A DNA stretch of 64,000 nt from VGRW01 sp031396695 (lineage in GTDB: Bacteria > Myxococcota_A > UBA9160 > SZUA-336). A program made the position numbers and the translations under genes. Location: contig JANNLG010000052.1 of assembly GCA_031396695.1 (NCBI GenBank), positions 1 to 64,000 on the forward strand, written 5' to 3'. The notes under the pieces are model-generated. The model did no database searches, was not told where the DNA came from, and saw only the letters and a list, made by a program, of their open reading frames with translations. Positions 1-9,854 of the stretch are shown one piece after another. Numbering within the stretch: the first letter of the stretch is position 1; the number at the start of each line of letters is the position of its first letter.

Positions 1-1599
<1,599 letters not shown>

Positions 1600-1658
1600 G
1601 GGGGACTCCTCGGATCGGGGCCGCGAAATATAACGGGGGCGCTACGGAACGCCGAGGC

Positions 1659-2729
1659 TCACGCGCTCCAACCGCGCAGGCGCGCGGCCTCGTCGCGCAA
1701 CAGCTCGGGCCCGCCGAGCAGCTGGCGCGAGAGGGCGACGCGCCGGAACCACAGGTGCAGGTCGTACTGCTCGGTAAAGCCGATGCCCCCGTGCACCTCC
1801 GTGGCCTTGCGCAGGATCTCCGTCGTGACCTCCGAAATGTGCGCTTTCGCGAGCGCGGCGAGCCGCAGCGCGTCGGCGGGCGCGTGCTCGAAGGCGTGCG
1901 CGGCGTACCAGGCCAGCGAGCGCGCGGGCTCGAGCAGCGCCGCGATTTCGGCCAGCATGTGCTTCACGGCCTGGAACGAGCCGATCACGCGGCCGAACTG
2001 CTTGCGCTCGTTCGCGTAGGCGAGCGCGAGCTCGAGCGCGCGCGTGCAGCCGCCGAGCGAGTCGAAGGCGAGCGCGAGCCTGCCGGCTGCGAGCACGCGC
2101 GGCGTGCCTTCGATCAGCGCCGCCGGCTCGACCGCGTCGAAGCGCAGCTCGGCGATCCGCCGCGTGCGGTCGACGCTGTCGAGCGGGATCACCTCGACGC
2201 CCGCTTGGTGCGCGGAGGCCAGCGCGAGCCCGCCCGCGCAGTGCACGAGCAGACGGTCCGCACCGACCGCGTCGAGCGCGAACAGCGCGGTGCCCTGCAG
2301 CCGGCCGCGCTCGAGCCGCACACCGGCTCCGTCGCGAACCGCGTAGCTCTCGGCCAGGCCGACACCGATGCGTGTCCGGCCCGCGGCGATCTCGGGCAGC
2401 AGCTCCTTGCACAGCGTCTCGTTCCCGCACTCGCGCAGCGCAGTGACCGCCAGCACGCCGGTCGCGACGAAGGCGCCCGGCGCGGCGGCGCGACCGAGCT
2501 CTTCGGCGACCAACATCGCGTCGAGGAACGAGAGGCCGTTCCCGCCGTGCGTCTCGGGCACCAGCGTTCCGAACGCGCCGAGCTCGGCGAGCTGCGTGTG
2601 CAGCGCGGCGTCGTGCGCGTCGGCCGTGACCGAGATCTCGCGCGCACGTGTGGTCGGGTACGCCTGGTCGAGCAGACGCCGCACCGTGTCTTGAAGAAGT
2701 CGCTGCTCGTCGGAAAGTCCGAAATCCAC
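1659..2729 (-). CDS. Acyl-CoA dehydrogenase, small subunit-like (partner of upstream gene)
   Basis: Flavin-dependent alpha,beta-dehydrogenation of acyl-CoA thioesters. The protein is 356 aa, starting MDFGLSDEQRLLQDTVRRLL from a GTG that lies only 2 bases after the stop of the preceding acyl-CoA dehydrogenase gene. The C-terminal half carries ERKQFGRVIGSFQAVKH and EVHGGIGFTEQYDLHLWFRR, both typical of the family. The canonical C-terminal catalytic Glu is not seen. It is shorter than a standalone enzyme (about 380 aa) and probably forms a heteromer with the 2732-3925 product, as in the ChsE pairs of steroid side-chain degradation. The pairing is inferred from adjacency and sequence type. Confidence 0.85.
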   Translation of the reverse strand: MDFGLSDEQRLLQDTVRRLLDQAYPTTRAREISVTADAHDAALHTQLAELGAFGTLVPETHGGNGLSFLDAMLVAEELGRAAAPGAFVATGVLAVTALRECGNETLCKELLPEIAAGRTRIGVGLAESYAVRDGAGVRLERGRLQGTALFALDAVGADRLLVHCAGGLALASAHQAGVEVIPLDSVDRTRRIAELRFDAVEPAALIEGTPRVLAAGRLALAFDSLGGCTRALELALAYANERKQFGRVIGSFQAVKHMLAEIAALLEPARSLAWYAAHAFEHAPADALRLAALAKAHISEVTTEILRKATEVHGGIGFTEQYDLHLWFRRVALSRQLLGGPELLRDEAARLRGWSA

Positions 2730-2731
2730 GC

Positions 2732-3925
2732 TCAGGCCGCCTTCGGCTCGCGGGGCAGGCCGAGCCCGCGCTCGCCGATGATGTTCTTCTGGATCTGCGC
2801 GGTGCCGCCGCCGATGATCAGGCCCAGCGAGAACATCCACTGGAACGGCCAGCCGCCCTGCGCGCGCTCGTGAGCGCTGCCGCGCACGAGCGGCCCGAGC
2901 TCGCCGAGCACGTCGAGCGCGAGCCCCGAGATCTGGTGGTTCAGCTCGCAGCCGACGAGCTTCACGATCAGGCCCGCGACGCCGGGACTCTCGCCGCGCA
3001 GCTCGCAGGTCAGCAGTCGCAGCGCGTGGTACTTCATCGCCAGCACGCCCGCCTCGAGCCGCACCAGCCGGTCGCGCAGGAGCGGCGAATCGATCGCGCG
3101 TGCGCCGTTGATCGTCTCGGTCTGCAGCAACGTGACCAGCGACGCGAACATCGACTCGGTCTGCGAGGTGCTGCCGAGCATGTTCCGCTCGTGACGCAGG
3201 GTGGTGTTGCCGATCTTCCAGCCCTCGCCGCGCCGGCCGACCAGCGATGACTTCGGCACGCGCACGTTGGTGAAGAACACCTCGTTGAACTCGGCGTTGC
3301 CCGTCAGCGTGTGCAGCGGCCGCACCTCGATGCCGGGGGTGCTCATCGGGAAGACCAGATAGGAGATGCCCTCGTGCTTGCGCGCGTCGGGCTCGGTGCG
3401 CACCAGCGCGAACATCATCTGCGCCTCGCGCGCGGTCGAAGTCCAGATCTTCTGGCCGTTGATCAGGAAGTCGTCGCCGTCTTCGACGGCGCGGGTCTGC
3501 AGCGAAGCCAGATCGCTGCCGGAGCCCGGCTCGCTGTAGCCCTGACACCAGAGCAGCTCGCCGCGAATGGTCGGCCCCACGAACTCGCGCTTCTGCGCTT
3601 CGCTGCCGTGCTCGAGCAGCGTCGGCACGAGCATCGACGCGCCCTGGCCGCCGATCCCGCGCGACACGCCGGCGCGTGCGAATTCCTCGTCGATGATGAT
3701 CGAGCGCAGCAGGTCGGGCTGCGCGCCGTAGCCGCCGTAGTCCTTGGGAATCGTGCGCGCGGCGAAGCCGTGCTCGATCAGCCGCCGCTGCCAGGCCAGC
3801 GTGCGCTCGCGCGATCCGCCCCCGCCCCCGATTCCGGCGCGCGGCGCTTCGGCGCCGTGCTCGTCGAGGAACGCGCGAACCTGCGCGCGGAACGCCTCGT
3901 ACTCGGGCGCGTACTCGAGGTCCAT
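2732..3925 (-). CDS. Acyl-CoA dehydrogenase, large/catalytic subunit-like
   Basis: Flavoprotein acyl-CoA dehydrogenase, 397 aa, with YSEPGSGSDLASLQTRA and NGQKIWTSTA in the flavin-binding middle domain and QIQKNIIGERGLGLPR at the C-terminus. In the usual MCAD position (IYEGT) the sequence reads IGGGT, so that Glu is absent. A Glu sits at residue 246 in LRHERNML, the position used by isovaleryl-CoA dehydrogenase and by ChsE-type steroid enzymes. It is the first gene of a two-gene operon with 1659-2729. The substrate is unknown; a branched or steroid side-chain acyl-CoA is the favoured inference. Confidence 0.88.
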   Translation of the reverse strand: MDLEYAPEYEAFRAQVRAFLDEHGAEAPRAGIGGGGGSRERTLAWQRRLIEHGFAARTIPKDYGGYGAQPDLLRSIIIDEEFARAGVSRGIGGQGASMLVPTLLEHGSEAQKREFVGPTIRGELLWCQGYSEPGSGSDLASLQTRAVEDGDDFLINGQKIWTSTAREAQMMFALVRTEPDARKHEGISYLVFPMSTPGIEVRPLHTLTGNAEFNEVFFTNVRVPKSSLVGRRGEGWKIGNTTLRHERNMLGSTSQTESMFASLVTLLQTETINGARAIDSPLLRDRLVRLEAGVLAMKYHALRLLTCELRGESPGVAGLIVKLVGCELNHQISGLALDVLGELGPLVRGSAHERAQGGWPFQWMFSLGLIIGGGTAQIQKNIIGERGLGLPREPKAA

Positions 3926-4000
3926 CGCAAACCCTCCGCGCGCATTCTGGGCGCGCGCGCAGGGCGCTGTCCAGGTTGGCGCGGGACGCGCGGTCGAGGT

Positions 4001-4240
4001 CTAGACGTCCTCGTCTTCGTCGATCGGCTTCAACAGGATCGGCGAGGGCGCGTACTCGGGGCCGTCCTTCCAGCCGGGAATGCGCTCGGCCTCGGCCAGC
4101 CAGGAGCGCGCGATCGATTCCTCGAGCACGACGCTCGAGTTGTCGAACGATTCGAGAATGCTCTCCCAGAGCTCTCGGCCGCCGCTCGACCACCAGAGGC
4201 GAGCGGGATTCTCGAAGTCGATCGCGAGCTTTACGAGCAC
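4001..4240 (-). CDS. Small conserved-looking acidic protein of unknown function
   Basis: 79 aa, beginning MLVKLAIDFENPARLWWSSGG and ending in an acidic tail (KPIDEDEDV). The composition, with many Trp, Glu and aliphatic residues and few Arg, is unlike the Arg/Ala-rich shadow frames of this genome and argues for real coding. It has no signal peptide, membrane segment or recognisable motif. It lies between the acyl-CoA dehydrogenase operon and the sigma-factor gene on the same strand, 28 bp downstream of neither an obvious promoter nor a terminator. I do not recognise a function. Confidence 0.6.
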   Translation of the reverse strand: MLVKLAIDFENPARLWWSSGGRELWESILESFDNSSVVLEESIARSWLAEAERIPGWKDGPEYAPSPILLKPIDEDEDV

Positions 4241-4268
4241 GGGGCGCAGCTTAGCGGAAGCGCGCCGC

Positions 4269-5027
4269 TCAGTTCAGCATGGCCGCGCGCATGCGGCTGC
4301 GCAGGCGGCTCACGGCCTTCGAATGGATCTGGCACACGCGCGATTCGGTGATGCCCAGGATCTGCCCGATCTCTTTCAAGTTCAGGTCTTCGTAGTAGTA
4401 GAGCGAGATCACCAGCCGCTCCTTCTCGGGCAGGCCGGCGATGCCGTTGGCCAGCGCTTGGGTCAGCTCGCGCTGCTTCAGCTGCGCGAAGGGATCCTCG
4501 GCGTTGACGTCTTCGAGGTTCCCGCTCGGCAGCGGCTGATCGTTGTCACTTTGGCCGCGCAGGTCGTCGAGGTTCACCATCGAGACGCCGCGTGTCTGAT
4601 TGACCAGCGTGTGGAACTCGTCGATCGGCAGACCGAGCGTGCCGGCGACCTCGTCGTGCGTCGCGGGTCTGCCCAGCCGTTGCTCGATCGAGTTGGTGGC
4701 CTGCTCGAGCTGCCGGCTCTTCTGGCGCACCGAGCGCGGCACCCAATCGAGCGAGCGGAGCTGATCGAGGATCGCGCCGCGTATGCGGAATTCCGCGTAC
4801 GTCTTGAACTTGCAGTCCTTGGTCGGGTCGTACTTGTCGACCGCGTCCATCAGACCGATCACGCCGGTGTTGTGCAGGTCTTCGAGGTCGACGTGCGATG
4901 GCAAGCGCACCGCGATCCGGCTCACGATGTAGCTGATGAGCGAGGTGTGCTCGATCACGATCCGCTCTTTCAACTCCGGCGGGACCCGCCCGTGACGTGC
5001 CCATGCCTGCCGGATCAGTGTCTCCAT
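4269..5027 (-). CDS. RNA polymerase sigma factor, FliA/WhiG (sigma-28) family
   Basis: Alternative sigma factor, 252 aa. Region 2 is seen in HVDLEDLHNTGVIGLMDAVDKYDP and in KFKTYAEFRIRGAILDQLR (quoted as separate parts of a continuous block). Region 3 contains LGRPATHDEVAGTLGL, and region 4 contains the helix-turn-helix LKEIGQILGITESRVCQIH. The ATG at 5027 is chosen because AGAGGGAG lies just upstream; an in-frame extension to 5315 has no family similarity. Family members direct flagellar or developmental regulons. No flagellar or FlgM-like gene is in the window, and the divergent neighbour is a PilZ protein, so the regulon cannot be named. Confidence 0.93.
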   Translation of the reverse strand: METLIRQAWARHGRVPPELKERIVIEHTSLISYIVSRIAVRLPSHVDLEDLHNTGVIGLMDAVDKYDPTKDCKFKTYAEFRIRGAILDQLRSLDWVPRSVRQKSRQLEQATNSIEQRLGRPATHDEVAGTLGLPIDEFHTLVNQTRGVSMVNLDDLRGQSDNDQPLPSGNLEDVNAEDPFAQLKQRELTQALANGIAGLPEKERLVISLYYYEDLNLKEIGQILGITESRVCQIHSKAVSRLRSRMRAAMLN

Positions 5028-5346
5028 CCGCTCCCTCTCCTCTACGACCAACTCGCGAGTTGCCGCGCCTGTGCGGGCGCAGGGGTGTGCAAAGCGGGTG
5101 CCCGGCGCTGCATCGGTTCGGGGCGGAGCGCTCTTGAGCACCGGCAAGCCCCGTGCAATTGATCGGAAACTCCCGAGAACACAGGGGAATTTCATCGGCC
5201 GCGAGGCCCCGGTGCGGCCTCGGTCCGGCTTCGAGGCCGGCCGTCGAGGCGCGGTTTCCGTCGGTTCCTTGACGCTCTGCGGGGGGCGCCGCGTTGGATT
5301 TCCGACGCTTCTCAACGCGCGCGCGCGATGCGCCGAAGCGTGCGAT
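5028..5346. other. Divergent intergenic region between sigma factor and PilZ genes
   Basis: 319 bp between the two start codons. An open frame continues upstream of the PilZ start, but its translation is Arg/Gly-rich with no family features and I read it as non-coding. A TTGACG at about 5268 and TTGGAT further on are spaced about 19 bp apart, too far to call a confident promoter. It must hold the promoters of both divergent genes. I see no riboswitch or strong inverted repeat. Confidence 0.4.
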
Positions 5347-5727
5347 ATGGCTGACGACCCTGACTTCTTGCAGGCGATGCCGACGCGCCGGATCGCGACC
5401 CGCTACGTGGTCAGGATTCCGGCTGGCCTGCACGTTGGCGAGCAAGTCATCGATGCGACGATCGTCGACATCTCCGACAGCGGCGCGCGTGTGGAGTGCG
5501 ATCCGCCGCGCGACGTCCCGCCTGGCGCGCACGTTTCGATCGACCTGCGCTGCTTCCGACTCGACGAGCGCGTGAACATGAGCGCCACGTACGTGCGCGA
5601 GACGCCCGGGGGCTGCGCGCTGCGCCTGGTCGATCCCGATCCGTTCCTGCGCGTGTTCGTGAAGCTGGCGCTCTTGCTCGACGCCGCGCCGGGCGACCGG
5701 CTCGAGAAGGAGCTCGCCGAGGTCTAG
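5347..5727 (+). CDS. PilZ domain protein (putative c-di-GMP receptor)
   Basis: 126 aa single-domain protein. The N-terminal RRIATRY matches the RxxxR c-di-GMP-binding motif of PilZ domains, and VDISDSGARVE matches the (D/N)xSxxG motif on the first strands. The rest gives the beta-barrel pattern, ending in RLVDPDPFLRVFVKLALLL. The ATG at 5347 is chosen because the PilZ domain begins about 12 residues later. It is divergent from the FliA-type sigma gene. Its likely role is to sense c-di-GMP and act on a motility, polysaccharide or regulatory partner; the partner is unknown. Confidence 0.85.
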   Translation: MADDPDFLQAMPTRRIATRYVVRIPAGLHVGEQVIDATIVDISDSGARVECDPPRDVPPGAHVSIDLRCFRLDERVNMSATYVRETPGGCALRLVDPDPFLRVFVKLALLLDAAPGDRLEKELAEV

Positions 5728-5771
5728 CGCGCTGCGCGACGCGCCGATACGCGGCGGTACGGACTCACATC

Positions 5772-6536
5772 GTGGCTGAACCCAAGTCGGACTTCCCAAG
5801 CACCATCCTGCGCCAGCGCTTCGAGCGGGCGCGCAGCCTGCCCCTCGCGGCGCAGGTGAGCGAGTGCGTCGACTACCTGCAGAACCCCGAAGTGCTGATC
5901 CAGGAATTCATGGACGCCTACACCGCGGTGGAGAGCTGCTGCGATCCGGCGGACCAGCGCTTCCGCGTGTGCGAGGCGCGCGACGCGGCCGCGGCCGAGC
6001 GCAAAGCGCTGATCGATCAGGTGTTCGGCAAGGGCCCGGTCTCCGTGTTCGACGTGGTGCCGTACGAGTTCCAGTGCATGGCGCGCGACGTGAGCTCCGT
6101 CTCGCATGGTCTGGATCGCGCTGCGCTGCGCGTCGACGGACTCGACTACCTGGGCCAGATCATCGACGAGGATCCGGTCGCCGTGCTCGGCGTCGTGCAG
6201 GTCGGTGTCGAGAGCTCGCCGTACGCGCTGTTCCTGCGCGTGATCACGTGTCTCTCGGAGCTCGCGCCCGACGCGCAGCTCCGCGCGGCGGATGAGTCGC
6301 TGTTCAAGGGCGGGCTCGGCGCGGAGCCGAAGCTCGACCTGCACCTGTTGCTGCGCGAGACCGATCGCGAGGCCGCGAGCGGCACGCTGCGCCAGCTCAC
6401 CCACGACCTCGCCGAGGTCTTCTACGCCGGCATCTCCGAGGAATGGCAGTTCCCCGACGTGCTGCGCAACATCGTCTGCCTGGTGCCGGCGCCGCCGGGC
6501 TCGGAAGAGAAGCTGATCGTCGATTGGTGCGTGTAG
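5772..6536 (+). CDS. Conserved hypothetical cytoplasmic protein
   Basis: 254 aa from a GTG start 44 bp after the PilZ stop, same strand. There is no signal peptide or transmembrane segment. The sequence is rich in acidic and aliphatic residues (for example NPEVLIQEFMDAYTAVE and EEWQFPDVLRNIVCLVP) and contains several Cys (positions near 50, 75 and the C-terminal DWCV). I do not recognise a family. The coding assignment rests on length, composition and codon bias matching the neighbours. Co-transcription with the PilZ gene is plausible, which could place it in the same signalling pathway. Confidence 0.6.
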   Translation: MAEPKSDFPSTILRQRFERARSLPLAAQVSECVDYLQNPEVLIQEFMDAYTAVESCCDPADQRFRVCEARDAAAAERKALIDQVFGKGPVSVFDVVPYEFQCMARDVSSVSHGLDRAALRVDGLDYLGQIIDEDPVAVLGVVQVGVESSPYALFLRVITCLSELAPDAQLRAADESLFKGGLGAEPKLDLHLLLRETDREAASGTLRQLTHDLAEVFYAGISEEWQFPDVLRNIVCLVPAPPGSEEKLIVDWCV

Positions 6537-6573
6537 GCGCGGGCCGCCCGCGCTGCCTGCTACGCTGCTCGGT

Positions 6574-7245
6574 GTGAGCGCAGCACCGATCCGGTTCTAC
6601 TTCGACTACATCTCGCACAACGCGTACCTCGCGTTCAGCCAGCTCGCGCTCCTGAGGGGGCGCTTCGGTCGCGGGTTCACGTTCGAGCCGGTGCTGTTCG
6701 CGGGCCTGCTCAACCACTACGGCCAGCTCGGCCCCGCAGAGGTCCCGCCCAAGGCAAAGTGGATGATGCTCGACGTGGTGCGCAAGGCGCGTCGGCTGGG
6801 CGTGCCGATCGCGAAGCCCGCCACGCACCCGTTCGTGCCGCTGCTCGCGCTGCGCGTGTCGTTCGCTCCGCTCGATCCCGAATCGCGCACGCGCCTGGTC
6901 GACGCGCTGTTCCGCGCGGTCTGGGCGGAGTCGGTCGACGTGAGCGACGCTCGCGCGGTCGCGCGCGTGCTCGGCGCGGCGGGCTTCGACGGCGAAGCGC
7001 TGGTCGCGTTCGCGCAGACCGACGCGGCGAAGTCCGCGCTTCGAGAATCGACCGAGCGCGCGCTCGCCGACGGTGTGTTCGGCGTGCCGAGCTTCCTCGT
7101 CGACGGGAAGCTCTTCTGGGGCTTCGACGACCTGCCGCACCTGGAGCTGCATCTCGCGGGGCGCGACCCGCTCGAGCCGGGCGACGCGGAACGCTTCACG
7201 AGCTACGCCGCGAGCGCGCGGCGACGCCGCCCCGGGGAGGCGTGA
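6574..7245 (+). CDS. DsbA-fold 2-hydroxychromene-2-carboxylate isomerase / kappa-class GST-like protein
   Basis: 223 aa. It starts MSAAPIRFYFDYISHNAYLAF, matching the thioredoxin-fold N-terminus of HCCA isomerases and kappa GSTs, where the Ser of FDYxSxxxY is the glutathione-activating residue. The C-terminal GVFGVPSFLVDGKLFWGFD carries the cis-Pro GVP motif that closes the thioredoxin fold. Known relatives isomerise hydroxychromene carboxylates in naphthalene-type aromatic degradation, using glutathione. No other aromatic ring-cleavage genes adjoin it, so the true substrate is open. The GTG start at 6574 places the first beta strand immediately. Confidence 0.8.
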   Translation: MSAAPIRFYFDYISHNAYLAFSQLALLRGRFGRGFTFEPVLFAGLLNHYGQLGPAEVPPKAKWMMLDVVRKARRLGVPIAKPATHPFVPLLALRVSFAPLDPESRTRLVDALFRAVWAESVDVSDARAVARVLGAAGFDGEALVAFAQTDAAKSALRESTERALADGVFGVPSFLVDGKLFWGFDDLPHLELHLAGRDPLEPGDAERFTSYAASARRRRPGEA

Positions 7246-7253
7246 GTGACGGC

Positions 7254-7706
7254 TCAGGCGGCGGGCAGCAATTCAGCTGCGAGCTTGCGCGCGAGATTCC
7301 CGTCGACGTCGGCCTTGTGCGCCTTCATCAGCGCGCCCATCACGCGGCCCAGATCCTTGGCGGTCTTCGCGCCCGACTCGGCGATCGCGGCCTGCACCCA
7401 CGCGCGCGTGGTCGCCTCGTCCGCCAGGCTGGGCAGGAACTTCAGGATCACTTCGAGCTCGGTCTTCTCGGCCGCGGCCTGCTCGGCGCGGCCCGCGCTC
7501 TCGAACGCCTCGATGCTCTCGTGGCGCTGCTTCTCGAGCTTGCGCAGGATCGGCAGCGCGTCGGCGTCGGAGACGGTCTCCGAGCCGTCCTCCTTCATGC
7601 GCAAGAGGAACGCCGCGCGGATGCTGCGCAGCGCGAGCAGCTCGAGCTTGCGCTGGCCGCGCATGGCGTCCTTCATCTGCTCGTTCACCTGGTCGAAGAT
7701 CGGCAT
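7254..7706 (-). CDS. GatB/YqeY domain protein
   Basis: 150 aa with the complete YqeY-like all-helical fold. It starts MPIFDQVNEQMKDAMRG, continues with LRSIRAAFLLRMKEDG and IEAFESAGRAEQA, and ends with SGAKTAKDLGRVMGALMKAH. The family resembles the tRNA-binding tail of GatB, the amidotransferase that corrects Glu-tRNA(Gln), and may bind tRNA; its cellular role is not firmly known. The ATG at 7706 is chosen because the domain begins here. The start lies only about 20 bp from the divergent lipoprotein start, so their promoters must overlap coding sequence. Confidence 0.88.
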   Translation of the reverse strand: MPIFDQVNEQMKDAMRGQRKLELLALRSIRAAFLLRMKEDGSETVSDADALPILRKLEKQRHESIEAFESAGRAEQAAAEKTELEVILKFLPSLADEATTRAWVQAAIAESGAKTAKDLGRVMGALMKAHKADVDGNLARKLAAELLPAA

Positions 7707-7725
7707 CACCACTCCTGTCACTCGC

Positions 7726-8910
7726 GTGCCCGGGCAGTCTGCCACAGGGATTCGGCTCGCAGCAGTGGCGCTCGCGCTGTGGGTCGCGGGCTGCGCTTCG
7801 CCGCCGCCCGCACCCGATCCGCCGCACGTGTTTCGCGCTCCCGAGTCGGGCGGAGAGGGCGAGCGCTACTCCGCGTGGTTCGGCGACGAGCGAGACGGCG
7901 TCATCTACTTCGGGCTGTCTCCGTTCTGGACCGCGCTCTGGGCAACCAGCGACCCGCGCGCGGACCTGCGCGTGCCCGGGCCGCACTTGATCGGGCGCTT
8001 CGACCTGGCGAGTGAGTCGTTCCTGTCGCCGCTCCAAGCTCGCGCGTCCGCGCCCGACGTGCGCTCGTCGGTCTGGGACGTGCTCGCGCACCCGAACGGC
8101 TGGGTCTACTACACGACCTTCTACGAGGACATGGGGCGCGTCTACCCGGCGACGGGCGAGGTCGAGCATTTCCCGGAGCTCGGCCGCGGCCTGAACGAGC
8201 TCGCGCTCGGACCCAACGGACGCATCTACGTGACGCGCTATGGGTCGGGCGTCGATGACCCGAGCGCGAGCGGTGACGGTTCGATCGTCGTCGCGTCCGA
8301 GAGCGGCTTGAAGCTGAAGGAGATTCCGCTGCACGCGCGCGACGGCTCGGTGACCGCTGTAAAGAGCATTGCGGTCGATCCGACCTCGGGGCGCGCGCTC
8401 GCGAATGCGGACGTGATCGCGAGCGATGGTCGCGTGGAGTTCGCGCGCTTCGGACTCGGCCGGGAGCTCGCGCTCGTCTTCGGCCCGGTCTTCGAGCCCG
8501 AGCTGCTGTTCGTCGCCTTCGCTCCCGACGGGCGCATGTACGCGATCGAGGACGTCGACGGCCGCTTGCAGCTCGTGCTTCGCGGGGGCGTGCGCGTTCC
8601 CGCGACGCTCGACCTCGGTCCGCGCGCGGCCACCGATTTCGCGCAGGACATCCATTTCGCAGCCGACGGCACCGCCGCGATCGCGTTCTGGTCGGGACGC
8701 GTCGAGCTGGTGCGCGAGCGCGACGGCCGGCACGAGCACGCGTCGCTCGCGTTCGCGAAGCCCGACGACTGCGGCCCGCCGCCGGGCCGCTCGCTCGTCT
8801 ACAGCGCGTTCACCACGAAGACCGACGTCTACGCGACACTCTTCTGTGGCGCGACGATCCTGCGCGCGCCGCTGCCGACGCGCTGGACGCCGATCGCGCC
8901 GGATCCCTAG
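7726..8910 (+). CDS. Predicted lipoprotein with beta-propeller (SMP-30/NHL-like) body
   Basis: About 394 aa from GTG 7726 (an alternative GTG lies at 7765). The N-terminus gives a hydrophobic run ending in the lipobox LWVAGC, so it should be lipidated and anchored in the envelope. The remainder has repeated blade-like segments such as VLAHPNGWVYYTTFYED, LALGPNGRIYVTRYGSG and AFAPDGRMYAIEDVDG, typical of SMP-30/NHL-type propellers. Relatives include lactonases and sugar-binding proteins, but no catalytic set can be assigned. Its stop overlaps that of the convergent tesB gene by 4 bp. Confidence 0.7.
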   Translation: MPGQSATGIRLAAVALALWVAGCASPPPAPDPPHVFRAPESGGEGERYSAWFGDERDGVIYFGLSPFWTALWATSDPRADLRVPGPHLIGRFDLASESFLSPLQARASAPDVRSSVWDVLAHPNGWVYYTTFYEDMGRVYPATGEVEHFPELGRGLNELALGPNGRIYVTRYGSGVDDPSASGDGSIVVASESGLKLKEIPLHARDGSVTAVKSIAVDPTSGRALANADVIASDGRVEFARFGLGRELALVFGPVFEPELLFVAFAPDGRMYAIEDVDGRLQLVLRGGVRVPATLDLGPRAATDFAQDIHFAADGTAAIAFWSGRVELVRERDGRHEHASLAFAKPDDCGPPPGRSLVYSAFTTKTDVYATLFCGATILRAPLPTRWTPIAPDP

Positions 8911-9788
8911 AGCGAGCGATCCTCCGGCTTGCCGGTCGGGCGCATCAGGCCCTCCTGCGCGACCGACGCCACGAGCAGACCCTCGCGCGTGAAGATCGTG
9001 CCGCGCGCGAAGCCGCGCGCGCCCGCCGCCGCCGGGCTGTCCTGCACGTACAGCAGCCATTCGTCGGCGCGCATCGCGCGGTGGAACCAGATCGCGTGAT
9101 CGAGGCTCGCCATCATGACCGGGCCGAGCGGGCCACTGCGGCCGTGCGGCAGCACCACCGTATCGAGCAGCGACATGTCCGACGCGTACGCGATCACGCA
9201 CTGGTGCAGGAACGGATCGTCGGGCAGGGCGGAGGTCGCGCGGAACCAGACCAGGTTCCCGCCGCGCCGCGCGGCGCCGCCGAGAAACGTCGGCGCCTCG
9301 ACGTGGCGCAGGTCGATCGGCCGATCGTCGCGCACCCAGGCGAAGCTCTCCTTCGGCAGCAGGTGCTTGGCTTGTTCCGCGCGCTCGGCCCAGCCGGGCA
9401 GTGACTCGGGCGGCGGGGCCTTCGGCATCTCGAGCTGCTGGTGCTCGTAGCCCGCTTCGAGCACCTGGAACGAGACGGACATGTTGAAGATCGCCTGGCC
9501 GCGCTGGATCGCGACCACGCGCCGGGTCGTGAAGCTCTGACCGTCGCGGATGCGGTCGACGGTGTACAGCACCGGCACCTTCGGATCGCCCGGGCGCAAA
9601 AAGTACGCGTGCAGCGAGTGCGCGACGCGCCCGCTCACCGTGCGGCCGGCCGCGGCTAGCGCTTGCGCCGCAACCTGTCCGCCGAACAGACGCTCGCGCT
9701 GCGCGCGCTCGTTGCGGCCTCGGAAAATGTTCGGGTCGATCTCCTCCAGGTCCAGGAGCTCGAGCAAACCCGCCAGCGTCTCGCCCAT
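8907..9788 (-). CDS. Acyl-CoA thioesterase II (TesB family)
   Basis: 293 aa with the double-hotdog organisation of TesB. The N-terminal half contains NIFRGRNERAQRERLFGGQV and VAHSLHAYFLRPGD. The C-terminal half contains MMASLDHAIWFHRAMRADEW and ARGTIFTREGLLVASVAQEG, where the family places its Asp/Thr/Gln catalytic residues. It hydrolyses medium- and long-chain acyl-CoA to free acid and CoA in the cytoplasm. It is transcribed alone and is full length for the family (about 285-290 aa). Confidence 0.92.
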   Translation of the reverse strand: MGETLAGLLELLDLEEIDPNIFRGRNERAQRERLFGGQVAAQALAAAGRTVSGRVAHSLHAYFLRPGDPKVPVLYTVDRIRDGQSFTTRRVVAIQRGQAIFNMSVSFQVLEAGYEHQQLEMPKAPPPESLPGWAERAEQAKHLLPKESFAWVRDDRPIDLRHVEAPTFLGGAARRGGNLVWFRATSALPDDPFLHQCVIAYASDMSLLDTVVLPHGRSGPLGPVMMASLDHAIWFHRAMRADEWLLYVQDSPAAAGARGFARGTIFTREGLLVASVAQEGLMRPTGKPEDRSL

Positions 9789-9854
9789 GCGCGACTGCTT
9801 AGCAGATCGCCTCGGCTGCTACACTGCGGCCCACTTCGGTCCGGAGGCGCGCGA

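Noticed and set aside
1659..4193. One continuous 844-codon minus-strand frame
   Set aside because: Only its C-terminal 356 codons match a family (acyl-CoA dehydrogenase). The upstream part is the out-of-frame shadow of the preceding acyl-CoA dehydrogenase gene and is Arg/Ala-rich.
7246..8910. A 554-codon plus-strand frame starting at 7246
   Set aside because: The first 160 codons are antisense to the YqeY gene; the lipoprotein signal begins only after 7726.
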